Part shown: positions 16,232 through 24,140 of the stretch, in pieces | How positions within the stretch are numbered: the first letter of the stretch is position 1 | Layout: every line of letters starts with the position of its first letter | Assembly: GCA_934563745.1 (NCBI GenBank) | Contig: CAKTHE010000006.1 | Coordinates: forward strand, 1 to 64,000 | DNA: 64,000 nt | DNA from: an uncultured Dysosmobacter sp. | Lineage (GTDB): Bacteria > Bacillota > Clostridia > Oscillospirales > Oscillospiraceae | Direction of reading: 5' to 3' | Translations under genes and position numbers: made by a program | Notes under the pieces: model-generated | Told to the model about the DNA's origin: nothing | The model's input: the letters and a program-made list of their open reading frames with translations, nothing else | The model's database searches: none

Positions 16232-17617
16232 TTACGCCTGCGCGTCCAGCGAGCGCGCCACCTGCAGCATGATCGCACACTCCATCCGCTTGCGGAAAAG
16301 GGCGCAGCCATACTCATAGACACCCCGGACCGAGCCGGTGGCGTGGTAGGCGTTGGCAGCGCATCCGCCGGAGCAGTACAGCTTTGCCCAGCAGTCCGCA
16401 CACTCCGGACGGGCATAAACGTTGCAGCTGCGGAATTCCTCCTGAACGGCAGGCTGGGTCACGCCGTGCCAGATGTCACCCAGCTTAAAGCGCTCCTCCC
16501 CTACGAACTGATGGCAGGGGTACAGGTCGCCCCAGGGCGTCACGGCCATATATTCCGTTCCCGATCCGCAGCCGGAGATCCGCTTATAAATGCACGGTCC
16601 GCCGGTCAGGTCGATCATATAGTGGTAGAAGGTGATGGGCTTACCGGCCCGCTCCCGCCGGAGCATCTCCTGGGCCAGCAGCTCATATTGCCGCTCCACC
16701 ACCGGAAGATCCTCCTGCGTCAGCGCCGACGGATCCGAGGGGTCGCACACCACCGGCTCCATGCTCAGTTCGGTGAAGCCCAGGTCCGCCATCGTGAAAA
16801 TATCCTCGGTGAAATCCGTATTGGCGTGGGTAAAGGTGCCGCGCATATAATAGTTCTTTCCGCCCCGGGCCTTCACCAGCTTCTGGAACTTCGGAACAAT
16901 CTGCTCCCAACTGCCGCGTCCGGCATAGTCTATCCGGAAACGGTCGTGGACCTCCTTGCGCCCGTCCAGGGACAGCACCACGTTGCTCATCTCCCGGTTG
17001 GCAAAGTCGATCACATCGTCATCGATCAGCATGCCGTTGGTGGTCAGCGTGAAGCGGAAGTTCTTTCTCCGCTCTTTTTCCACACTGCGCGCATACTCCA
17101 CCAGCCGCTTGACCACATCCCAGTTCATCAGCGGCTCTCCGCCGAAAAAGTCCACCTCCAGATTGGTCCGGCTTCCGGAGTGATCCATCAAAAAATCCAG
17201 CGCCTGCTTGCCGACCTCAAAGCTCATGACCGCCCGGTCCCCGTGGTATTTCCCCTGGCTTGCAAAGCAGTAGCTGCAGTTGAGGTTGCAGGTGTGCGCC
17301 ACATGCAGGCACAGTGCCTTGATCACATCACCGCTGCGCTCCTTAAAGGTCCCGGCAAGATCCGCAAAGGTATCCGGCGTAAAAAGCTTGCCCGCATCCT
17401 TCAGGGCCTGCACATCGGCGATGCACTGGCGCACGTCCGCCTCCGTAACGTCCGGCCGGTCCGCGTATTTTTCAAGGAGTTCCGCGACGATCACGTCGGG
17501 GCTGTCCTGTTCAAAGCGCGCAATGACGTCATAGGCCACCTCGTCCACAGCGTGGATGGAGCCGGAGCAGCTGTCCAGCACGATGTTGTATCCGTTGAGT
17601 TGATATTGATGTACCAT
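16232..17617 (-). CDS. scfB: SCIFF peptide maturase, radical SAM/SPASM (thioether-forming)
   Basis: 461-residue enzyme that installs Cys-to-Thr thioether crosslinks in the ScfA peptide. Domains: an N-terminal peptide-recognition domain (1-90, starting VHQYQLNGYNIVLDSCSGSIH), the radical-SAM core with CX3CX2C in HTCNLNCSYCFASQ, and a C-terminal SPASM region with two auxiliary-cluster cysteine sets (GPCIYKRISGCGSG, YPCHQ, and CADCWAKLYCSGGC). The start at 17617 has GAAGGAG eight bases upstream. It lies directly downstream of scfA, separated by a perfect hairpin. The pair is a conserved hallmark of Clostridia; the physiological role of the product is not known. Confidence 0.95.
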   Translation of the reverse strand: MVHQYQLNGYNIVLDSCSGSIHAVDEVAYDVIARFEQDSPDVIVAELLEKYADRPDVTEADVRQCIADVQALKDAGKLFTPDTFADLAGTFKERSGDVIKALCLHVAHTCNLNCSYCFASQGKYHGDRAVMSFEVGKQALDFLMDHSGSRTNLEVDFFGGEPLMNWDVVKRLVEYARSVEKERRKNFRFTLTTNGMLIDDDVIDFANREMSNVVLSLDGRKEVHDRFRIDYAGRGSWEQIVPKFQKLVKARGGKNYYMRGTFTHANTDFTEDIFTMADLGFTELSMEPVVCDPSDPSALTQEDLPVVERQYELLAQEMLRRERAGKPITFYHYMIDLTGGPCIYKRISGCGSGTEYMAVTPWGDLYPCHQFVGEERFKLGDIWHGVTQPAVQEEFRSCNVYARPECADCWAKLYCSGGCAANAYHATGSVRGVYEYGCALFRKRMECAIMLQVARSLDAQA

Positions 17618-17673
17618 CTTTTGTGGCTCCTTCTCGGTAAAGATCGGCGGCGCCGCAGCCGCCGCAGGCTGCA

Positions 17674-17719
17674 GGCCGATAAAAAATGCCGCCGGAAGCG
17701 GCGGCATTTTTTATCGGCC
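17674..17719. terminator. Perfect 20-bp inverted repeat between scfA and scfB
   Basis: Arms 17674-17693 and 17700-17719 match perfectly, with a six-base loop. The stem contains an A6/T6 block, so its U run is inside the stem when read on the minus strand. It starts five bases after the scfA stop and probably acts as a partial terminator or stabiliser, giving more peptide than maturase. Confidence 0.8.
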
Positions 17720-17724
17720 GGTGT

Positions 17725-17871
17725 TTACTTGCCGGCGTTCTCGCACTTCTGGTTGGCCACGCCGCAGCTGGTCTTGCAGGCAGACTGGCAGGAGGTCTGG
17801 CACTCGCCGCAGCCGCCGTTCTTCGCGCTCTCGCACAGGTCACGGGTCACAAGCGTTTTAATTCTTTCCAT
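17725..17871 (-). CDS. scfA: SCIFF ranthipeptide precursor ScfA
   Basis: 48-residue ribosomal peptide. The C-terminal half holds the hallmark CGECQTSCQSACKTSCGVANQKC, six cysteines interleaved with Thr/Ser acceptors for thioether crosslinks. A seventh cysteine sits in the leader-side segment (Cys13, RDLCESAKNGGC), which I do not remember as part of the usual SCIFF pattern. AGGAG precedes the ATG by eight bases. The gene starts the operon scfA-scfB-decarboxylase, with a promoter reaching into the end of the preceding GTPase gene. It is modified by ScfB in the cytoplasm. Confidence 0.95.
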   Translation of the reverse strand: MERIKTLVTRDLCESAKNGGCGECQTSCQSACKTSCGVANQKCENAGK

Positions 17872-17949
17872 AACATATTCTCCTATCATGTTCAGCAGGA
17901 ATTTGAGTGGCATCCCGCCGCACAGCGGACGCCCATTCATAGCATTTCA

Positions 17950-17978
17950 ACGATACCACAAGGTCCTGACAAAGTCAA
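17950..17978 (-). promoter_or_regulatory. Putative promoter of scfA
   Basis: TTGACT (17973-17978), 17-base spacer, TATCGT (17950-17955) on the minus strand. The -35 overlaps the last codon of the GTPase gene. Confidence 0.5.
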
Positions 17979-20653
17979 GGCTGCCTTGCTTCTTCCGGCG
18001 GCTCCTCCGGCTGCTCCTTCTGCTGCGCCCGCTCCATGGCCCGGCGCACCGCCTGGGACCGGCCCTGCCGGTTGTTCCGGCGCAGCGTCTGGGTGATTTG
18101 CTCCTGCACGGCCAGCACCTCTTCCCGGAAGGAGGAGGCCGGGACCCGCAGGGCTCCGTGCCCCAGAATGATCAGCTGCTCCGCTCCGTCCGAGGTCGCC
18201 ACCCGCACCCGGTGCCGGGGCCCGATCTCATAGGTCGTCTTTTCAATATAGGCGTCCGCCGTCTCCGCCTCCTTGGTGTAGACCACATAAATGTTATGAT
18301 AGCGGAACACGCTGCGCTCCTGATTTGGCATTTTGTAGGCGTCAAACACCAGGATCAGCTCACAGCCCCGCACACCCTGATAGTTGCTCAAAAGATCCAT
18401 CAGGCGCTTCCGGGCCGCGTCCAGATTTTCCCGGGCCACAGACTTCAGCTCGTCCCAGGCAAAAATCATATTGTAGCCATCCACCAGCAGATAATCCTTT
18501 CCCTGGGGTACGGCCGGCTTCGGCCGGGAGGCTTCCTGCGGCGGCGCTTCCCTGCGGGGCGTAAAGCCCCGGCGGGTAATGGGGCCGTAGGTTCGCTCAA
18601 AGATCTGCCGCAGCTGCGCATCCTCCTCCAAAGAGCCGCTCTTCCCCCGCGCCTCCGGCCGCCGGGGCGGCGGGACCGAGGCCGGCTCCTCCGGCCCGGC
18701 TTCCCCCAGACGCAGTCCGCTGCTGACATGGGCCCGGGCCGGGACCTGGTCCCAGGGAACCTGCACCCCTGCGCCATGCTCACAAAAGACGGAGCCCGGC
18801 GGATTATCCGGATCCCGCTCCGGGTCATACCCCGCCCGGGCCAGTACCGCCTCTTCGTCGTGGCACAGTTCGTAGCCCCGCAGCGTGCAGACCATGCGTC
18901 CCCGGCCCCGGGTATAAGCCCGAACCTCCGCGGCATAGCTGCGCAGCTCCGACACCGGTGCCGCACCGCGCACCACCGTCTCCTCCGCTCCCGTCTCCGG
19001 CGGCTCCGTGCGGCCGCCCATGCGGGAAAGATCGGAAAGGGCCCGGCCCACGCACTCCGGCGGAAGCTCCAGCCGGAAATCATACCAGGGCTCCAGCAGG
19101 CGGCACTGCGCCTGCATCAGCCCCTGCCGCACAGCCCGGTAAGTGGCCTGGCGGAAATCTCCGCCTTCCGTATGCTTCACATGCGCCCGGCCGGCCACCA
19201 GGGTGATCTTCACGTCCGTCAGCGGCGCGCCCAGCAGAACGCCCGGATGCTCCCGCTCTGTCAAATGGGTCAGGATCAGCCGCTGCCAGTTCCGGTCCAG
19301 CTGATCCTCCGGGCAGGCGGAGGCAAGCTGCACGCCGCTGCCCCGCTCGCCCGGCTCCAGCAGCAGATGCACCTCCGCATAATGGCGCAGCGGCTCAAAG
19401 TGCCCGATACCCTCCGCCGGCCGCGTCAGCGTCTCCCGGTACACAATGCTTCCCTCTCCGAACGAGACCTCCAGACCGAAGCGCTCCCGGATCAGCCGCC
19501 CCAGCACCTCCAGCTGTACTTCACCCATCAGCTGCACATGGATCTCCTGTGCCCGTTCGTTCCAGCGCAGATGCAGCTGCGGATCCTCCTCTTCCAGTAC
19601 CCGCAGCTTTTCCAGGGCCGTATGGGGATCCACCCCCTCCGGCAGCTCCACCCGGTAGCTGAGCACCGCCGCCAGCTCCGGCGCACCGCCGCCGGGATCC
19701 GCGCCCAGGCCCTGCCCGGGATACGTCCCGGCCAGCCCCGTCACCGCGCAGACCGTCCCCGCAGGCACTTCCTCCTCCGTTCGGAAGCGCGCGCCGGAAT
19801 ACAGGCGGATCTGGTCTGCCTTTTCGCTCCGGGCCGGATCCTCCCCGGGCCGGGCCGTATGGAGCTGAGCCTTCACGCGCAGGCTGCCGCCCGTAATTTT
19901 CAGATAAGTCAGCCGGTTCCCCTGTGCGTCCCGTCCGATCTTATACACCCGGGCACCGAAGGCGTCCGGCCACGCCGGACGGGGGCCGAACCGGTCCAGC
20001 CCATCCAGCAGCGCTTCCACACCCTCCAGCTTCAGGGCCGAGCCAAAATAGCAGGGAAACAGCCTGCGGGCGGACGTCAGCCGCCGCAACGCTTCATCCT
20101 GCACCCGCCCCTGCTCCAGATACGCAGAAAGCAGCGTCTCGTCACACAGCGCCGCCTCTTCCCATAGCGTCTCCTCCGCCCCGGAGGCATCCACGCAGGC
20201 GCTGTCCAGCTTCTCCTGCAGCTCCCGCAGCAGGGCGGACCGATCCGCCCCGGGCAAGTCCATCTTGTTGATAAACAGAAAAGTCGGGATCCCCCAATGC
20301 TTCAGAAGCCGCCACAGGGTCCGGGTGTGGCCCTGTACCCCGTCGCTTCCGCTGATCACCAGGATCGCCGCATCCAGCACCTGAAGCGGGCGCTCCATCT
20401 CCGCTGAAAAATCCACATGCCCCGGCGTGTCCATCAGCTGGATCTCCGCATCCTTCCATGTCATCCGCGCCTGCTTGGAAAAGATGGTGATCCCCCGCTC
20501 CCGTTCCAGGGCCTCCGTATCCAAAAATGCATCCTGATGGTCCACACGGCCCAGGCGCCGCAAGGCGCCGCTGCAGTAAAGCAGCGCTTCCGACAGCGTG
20601 GTTTTTCCCGCGTCCACGTGGGCCAGGATCCCGATGCAAATCCGTCTCATCAT
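17975..20653 (-). CDS. EF-G/TetM-like ribosomal GTPase fused to a YacP/Rae1 NYN nuclease domain
   Basis: 892-residue cytoplasmic protein. Residues 1-650 are a translational GTPase of the ribosome-protection type: G1 AHVDAGKTT (10-18), G2 RERGITI, G3 DTPGHVDF, G4 NKMD, then domains II-V. A Pro/Arg-rich linker (about 650-715) leads to a NYN/YacP domain (719-850) with DGYN (725-728), LILVFDAY, TADAYIEK and VATSDGAEQ, which supply acidic residues for metal-dependent RNA cleavage. The tail is charged. YacP (Rae1) of Bacillus cuts mRNA in the ribosomal A site, so fusion to a ribosome-binding GTPase is functionally coherent. GGAGGAG precedes two tandem ATG codons. Tetracycline resistance should not be assumed. 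Confidence 0.88.
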   Translation of the reverse strand: MMRRICIGILAHVDAGKTTLSEALLYCSGALRRLGRVDHQDAFLDTEALERERGITIFSKQARMTWKDAEIQLMDTPGHVDFSAEMERPLQVLDAAILVISGSDGVQGHTRTLWRLLKHWGIPTFLFINKMDLPGADRSALLRELQEKLDSACVDASGAEETLWEEAALCDETLLSAYLEQGRVQDEALRRLTSARRLFPCYFGSALKLEGVEALLDGLDRFGPRPAWPDAFGARVYKIGRDAQGNRLTYLKITGGSLRVKAQLHTARPGEDPARSEKADQIRLYSGARFRTEEEVPAGTVCAVTGLAGTYPGQGLGADPGGGAPELAAVLSYRVELPEGVDPHTALEKLRVLEEEDPQLHLRWNERAQEIHVQLMGEVQLEVLGRLIRERFGLEVSFGEGSIVYRETLTRPAEGIGHFEPLRHYAEVHLLLEPGERGSGVQLASACPEDQLDRNWQRLILTHLTEREHPGVLLGAPLTDVKITLVAGRAHVKHTEGGDFRQATYRAVRQGLMQAQCRLLEPWYDFRLELPPECVGRALSDLSRMGGRTEPPETGAEETVVRGAAPVSELRSYAAEVRAYTRGRGRMVCTLRGYELCHDEEAVLARAGYDPERDPDNPPGSVFCEHGAGVQVPWDQVPARAHVSSGLRLGEAGPEEPASVPPPRRPEARGKSGSLEEDAQLRQIFERTYGPITRRGFTPRREAPPQEASRPKPAVPQGKDYLLVDGYNMIFAWDELKSVARENLDAARKRLMDLLSNYQGVRGCELILVFDAYKMPNQERSVFRYHNIYVVYTKEAETADAYIEKTTYEIGPRHRVRVATSDGAEQLIILGHGALRVPASSFREEVLAVQEQITQTLRRNNRQGRSQAVRRAMERAQQKEQPEEPPEEARQP

Positions 20654-20726
20654 GCAAAGCTCCTCCGCCTGTCTTCCGGTTCGGCCGGCCGCCTCGCCCG
20701 GACAGGCTCAAGTTTCAACTGGTTTT

Positions 20727-20755
20727 ATTATGACAGAATTTTCGGATTTGTTCAA
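20727..20755 (-). promoter_or_regulatory. Sigma-A promoter of the GTPase-NYN gene
   Basis: TTGAAC (20750-20755), 17-base spacer, CATAAT (20727-20732) on the minus strand, about 75 bases upstream of the ATG. Confidence 0.6.
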
Positions 20756-20780
20756 TACTCCCCCGCCGTTCCCCTCAGAA

Positions 20781-20815
20781 ACACAAAAGGTGCACCCGTG
20801 GGCGCGCCTTTGTGT
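20781..20815. repeat. Stem-loop in the GTPase/lipoprotein gap
   Basis: ACACAAAAGGTGC pairs imperfectly with GCGCCTTTGTGT. No T run follows on either strand. Role unknown. The rest of 20654-20860 shows only the promoter above. Confidence 0.4.
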
Positions 20816-20854
20816 CCTGCCGCGTGGAACAGCAGAGCCTGCAGGCAGAGGCGT

Positions 20855-20897
20855 ATGAAAAAATACACGTTCCGGCCTGTAGCCGGAACGTGTATTT
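20855..20897 (-). terminator. Intrinsic terminator after the lipoprotein gene
   Basis: 16-bp perfect stem (20861-20876 with 20882-20897, loop of five) followed by T6 on the minus strand. It ends the AT-rich islet transcript. Confidence 0.88.
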
Positions 20898-20941
20898 GGG
20901 ATCGCCCCAAGGCTTGATGTCTGTGAAAAAGCCGTAAGAAC

Positions 20942-21730
20942 TCACCAGCTATACTCCGACAATTGAAATGTGTAGGATTCGCCGGGAGTAATGTCATAGA
21001 TCACAACAGAGTCATCTCTGAATTTATCTCCTGCGCTCAACGAAGAGAGGTATACATTTCCGGAATCAACCATATAGCCTGCGCTGTCATATAGCTTATA
21101 GCTAAGCATATCATACCGGGAATCACCGCTGCCGCTTTTCTTCTCTCCGGTAATTATGACAGTCAGTTTTGGAGAATAGCCTTTGTCAAATATATATTCT
21201 GCGCCTTGGATTTGGATCACGGATGCCGTGCCGCCCATGAAGTCCTTTACTTTCAGATCCAGGGGGAATGAATCAAAAGCCACCTGGACATCTTCAATGG
21301 GCAAACTATACAGGACACTGCAGTTTACTTCGTCAAATTGAAGCACATTTTCCTTGTGTACAGTAAAATAAATTTTTCCGCTTGCAGATTTTCCGGGTGC
21401 AATTTCTGCGGCCGGAATCCTTACATTGGCAAGATACTGTTCCCCGGCAGCCTGGCTGGTATAGGTGCCGTAATCGTCTACAGAAACCAATTTTGTCCCG
21501 GCGTAGACTTCTTCGTCCTCATCATTTACAATTCGAATGTCAACATCAACATCGGCTGACAAGGGCTTATCATTTTTGTCCGCCAGTCCAAAGAAAAGGC
21601 TGTAATCATCCGTTCCGTCATTGTACTGAAACGACCAATTTTTCAGTGTCTCGACGCGGGATGCCGATGCCCCACACCCGCTCAGCAGGAATGTAATAAT
21701 AAGTCCCAAGACAAGCATGAACCGTTTCAT
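20942..21730 (-). CDS. Predicted lipoprotein of unknown function
   Basis: 262 residues. A lipoprotein signal (MKRFMLVLGLIITFLLSGCG) with lipobox LSGC predicts anchoring on the outer face of the membrane at Cys19. The mature part is rich in beta-type sequence and acidic residues, consistent with immunoglobulin-like or similar beta domains, but I recognise no family. The DNA is clearly more AT-rich than its surroundings: line 21001-21060 has about 42 % GC by hand count. It lies 28 bases after the next upstream minus-strand gene, so both are probably one transcript. The islet may have been acquired by transfer. Confidence 0.75.
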   Translation of the reverse strand: MKRFMLVLGLIITFLLSGCGASASRVETLKNWSFQYNDGTDDYSLFFGLADKNDKPLSADVDVDIRIVNDEDEEVYAGTKLVSVDDYGTYTSQAAGEQYLANVRIPAAEIAPGKSASGKIYFTVHKENVLQFDEVNCSVLYSLPIEDVQVAFDSFPLDLKVKDFMGGTASVIQIQGAEYIFDKGYSPKLTVIITGEKKSGSGDSRYDMLSYKLYDSAGYMVDSGNVYLSSLSAGDKFRDDSVVIYDITPGESYTFQLSEYSW

Positions 21731-21758
21731 TTCTGCGTCTCCTTATCTGCCCTTGCCT

Positions 21759-22889
21759 TTACATTCCTTGTTTGAGTAAACGCTTTTTCTTTGGATTTAT
21801 CATGCAGTAATTGCGGTTGCACTGCTCGCTTAAAAAGCAAGTCTCGCAGATGATCTCCTCAATTCCCTGCCGGATCAGGTCGTCATCACTGGGAAGCTTG
21901 TAGGCTTCGATCTTCTGAATACCGGTCGGATTGCGCAGCCCATAGTCAATCCGTTTCCCATTTCCGGTCTTTACATAGCGGTAGACTTCAGCTCCAAACG
22001 AAACACTGTCGCCAACGCCATACTCTTCAAAGCCGGATTTGTCCATCCAGACATGATCCTCTTTGCCGTCAAACATCATTCCATCCGGATACATCCCACT
22101 GATGAAAATGCGCTTGAAGCAGACATACTTTGGCCCGACTTTTTCAATTTGCCCTTTGAAATCGAGCAGATAGTTAAAAAGGCCGTTCGCAAACCCCGAA
22201 CGATAAACGCACCCTAAAGAGGCAAGCTGAACATCCAGATATTCGTCATAAGACATTTTCTCTGCGCCGACAACATCCTTACGAGAATCCGGCTTGAAAA
22301 ATACAAGCCCGCCTTCTTCGTCTACACAGCTATTTTCTCCATAATTAGCCGCCAGAAGAGATTCTTTATCTGGATACTTAGTAACCAAAGAAGCTGCCTT
22401 TCTAAGCCGCTCCTGCCGCTTTTGCTCCTCAACAAGCCGCTGCTGCTCCTCATAGCGTTTACGTTCACGCCGCGCCGCAAGGATACGCTCCTCTATGTGC
22501 TTGCATTCGCTTTTTGTCAGCAGCGGCGATATATGGTCGACACAATCGTAGTCGCCATGTTCCAGACGCGTTTTGAAACGGGCAAGAACTTCCTTAAGCT
22601 CCTGTGCAGACAGATACCTCGCCTTGTCAATGGAGCAGCTATAATAACAGCCAGTACTTATGTTGCCATGGCCGGCACCGTACATAATGGCAGTATTCCA
22701 CGGGCAGAAATAGTGCTCTTTTTGAACAAGCCTGCCTCGCTTCAAGCCCTCCTCAAATTCCGGAAAAATCGCCGGATTGCCGCAGCCTTCATGGTCATCC
22801 ACCCAAAAACCGGAAGGGCCTTTGTCTGCGTGGAAAATCATCGAGTTGACCGCATCGACCGTAGCTTTTTTTGTCTGTTCGTTCCTCAT
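21759..22889 (-). CDS. Hypothetical protein with coiled coil and C-terminal cysteine cluster
   Basis: About 376 residues, no recognised family. A charged helical segment (AARRERKRYEEQQRLVEEQKRQERLRKAA, about 138-166) should form a coiled coil. The C-terminus carries C-X2-C-X5-C-X4-C (CETCFLSEQCNRNYC), a plausible metal or Fe-S site, followed by a basic tail. The N-terminal half has scattered Cys and His (GCGNP, HYFCPWNTA, GCYYSCS). I place the start at ATG 22889, eight bases after GGAGG; a TTG at 22895 is too close to that site. Codon use and AT content differ from flanking genes. It is first in a two-gene operon with the lipoprotein. Confidence 0.7.
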   Translation of the reverse strand: MRNEQTKKATVDAVNSMIFHADKGPSGFWVDDHEGCGNPAIFPEFEEGLKRGRLVQKEHYFCPWNTAIMYGAGHGNISTGCYYSCSIDKARYLSAQELKEVLARFKTRLEHGDYDCVDHISPLLTKSECKHIEERILAARRERKRYEEQQRLVEEQKRQERLRKAASLVTKYPDKESLLAANYGENSCVDEEGGLVFFKPDSRKDVVGAEKMSYDEYLDVQLASLGCVYRSGFANGLFNYLLDFKGQIEKVGPKYVCFKRIFISGMYPDGMMFDGKEDHVWMDKSGFEEYGVGDSVSFGAEVYRYVKTGNGKRIDYGLRNPTGIQKIEAYKLPSDDDLIRQGIEEIICETCFLSEQCNRNYCMINPKKKRLLKQGM

Positions 22890-23220
22890 ATCCAAAACCT
22901 CCGTTAATAAGTGCCGCCAAACAGCGACCTGACATGTTAACGCGGTCTTTTAGAGAAATTATGGTAATTATAGCACACGATCTGTTTTTTGTCCATTCTG
23001 TTTGCTGGATAAAAATGCAAAAAACGTCATATCCCATAGTCTGTGTACACCCGTGTACAAAAGCAATCTTAAAAAGGGTCCACTTCATTAATAGCAAGCG
23101 AATGGGCCGGCCGTACAGGGCAGCAAGCCATCGTGCACATGGTACGCAGCTTGCAAGCACAAAAAGCTTAAATTTAAGTCCTCATTTACGCGTAAATCCA
23201 CGCGAGCCCAGCGGCAAAGC
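22890..23220. other. AT-rich intergenic stretch upstream of the islet
   Basis: About 330 bases. Its left part holds the islet promoter (22967-22995). The remainder (22996-23220) is AT-rich with no open frame, repeat or RNA motif that I can support. Confidence 0.5.
22967..22995 (-). promoter_or_regulatory. Sigma-A promoter of the AT-rich islet operon
   Basis: TGGACA (22990-22995), 17-base spacer, perfect TATAAT (22967-22972) on the minus strand. Confidence 0.78.
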
Positions 23221-23256
23221 AAAGGAGGATGTGTCTTCATAGACACATCCTCCTTT
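23221..23256. terminator. Intrinsic terminator after the cupin gene
   Basis: 16-bp perfect stem (23221-23236 with 23241-23256, loop TCAT), 20 bases after the cupin stop on the minus strand. The T run is short (TTTG). Confidence 0.8.
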
Positions 23257-23275
23257 TGATTTTCGCTTGTCCCGT

Positions 23276-23623
23276 TTACGCCTCAAAACCTGCCGGGAAT
23301 ACCACCGTCAGGATCCACTTGAACGCCTCCTCGGCATAGACCGCATGGGGAATCGTGGCCGGCATGACCAGCGTCTCTCCGGCGTGGACCACATGCGGCA
23401 CGCCGCCCACTGTAAAACGGCCGGTCCCTTCCAGAACCGTCACCATGGCGTCGCCGATGGAGTCATGGGTCCCGATCTCCTCCCCTTTGTCAAAGGCAAA
23501 CAGCGTCACGCTGACCGCCTTGTTCTGGGCCAGCGTCTTGCTGACCACCTGCCCCGGCTGAACGGAAACCAGATCCGTCAGCTTCAGCACCGTCTCGTGT
23601 TCCAAATTCTTAATAAATGCCAT
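23276..23623 (-). CDS. Cupin domain protein
   Basis: 115-residue single-domain beta-barrel protein. Cupin motif 1 is around GTHDSIGDAMVTVLEGTGRFTVGG and motif 2 around HAGETLVMPATIPHAV. Metal-binding His and Glu residues are partly retained (H53 in GTHDS, the C-terminal-motif PHA), but the usual HxH pair of motif 1 is reduced to one His, so metal binding or catalysis is uncertain. It starts six bases after the stop of the preceding minus-strand gene, in a two-gene operon. Role unknown; small cupins often bind sugars or organic acids. Confidence 0.8.
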   Translation of the reverse strand: MAFIKNLEHETVLKLTDLVSVQPGQVVSKTLAQNKAVSVTLFAFDKGEEIGTHDSIGDAMVTVLEGTGRFTVGGVPHVVHAGETLVMPATIPHAVYAEEAFKWILTVVFPAGFEA

Positions 23624-23629
23624 CTCGTT

Positions 23630-23968
23630 TCAAACCTCTTTCCTTTCAACTGCGCCGCTCACGGCGCCGAACTGCTCGCTCGGCTGCTGCGTCGGCAGGC
23701 CGTGGGCCGCGGCAAACTGCTCGTACCGCTCCTCATACCAGTTCTTCAGCGCTTCCACGCCCTCTTCATCCCACGGGAAGTCCCGCCGTTCCACATCCTC
23801 TGCCTTTTCATAGCAGACCCGGGAGTAGACCGCCGCGCGCAGCAGCGGCTCCCCTTCCTCCGTTTTTCCCTGCTCGTAGCGGAAGCGGAACAGCTGCCCC
23901 ACCGAGCCGGTATATACGTAGGCCCGATGGAACCAGCCGGTAGTCATCTGCGAAAAAATCTCCTGCAT
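23630..23968 (-). CDS. Hypothetical protein in the cupin operon
   Basis: 112-residue soluble protein, acidic and rich in aromatic residues (WFHRAYVYTGSVGQLFRFRYE). I recognise no family. A basic promoter pair lies upstream and the cupin gene follows at once, so the two proteins may act together. Only the sequence character and context can be stated. Confidence 0.65.
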   Translation of the reverse strand: MQEIFSQMTTGWFHRAYVYTGSVGQLFRFRYEQGKTEEGEPLLRAAVYSRVCYEKAEDVERRDFPWDEEGVEALKNWYEERYEQFAAAHGLPTQQPSEQFGAVSGAVERKEV

Positions 23969-23998
23969 AACGCCGCCCCTTCGTTCAATCTGATTTTT

Positions 23999-24027
23999 AT
24001 TTTATCCCGTCGGGCATAAAAAAGCAA
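23999..24027 (-). promoter_or_regulatory. Sigma-A promoter of the cupin operon
   Basis: TTGCTT (24022-24027), 17-base spacer, TAAAAT (23999-24004) on the minus strand, divergent from the promoter at 24045. Confidence 0.6.
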
Positions 24028-24044
24028 CGTGTGCACACCCGAAT

Positions 24045-24073
24045 TTGACACGCCGTTCCGGCCGCGCTATGAT
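24045..24073 (+). promoter_or_regulatory. Sigma-A promoter of the aldo/keto reductase
   Basis: Perfect TTGACA (24045-24050), 17-base spacer, TATGAT (24068-24073). Confidence 0.82.
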
Positions 24074-24140
24074 ATTATGTTAGCAAAAGAACCTGGCCGC
24101 CTTCAAAATGCGGCCATATCCCGAAAGGAGGGCGCATAGT

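Noticed and set aside
16136-20167. Very long open frame (over 1,300 codons) on the plus strand
   Set aside because: It is antisense to scfB, scfA and the GTPase-NYN gene, has no family sequence, and reflects GC-rich codon structure on the opposite strand.
17975-20653. Tetracycline-resistance gene
   Set aside because: Resembles TetM in its GTPase half, but the fused NYN domain and lack of a mobile context argue for a chromosomal ribosome factor. Resistance cannot be claimed from sequence.
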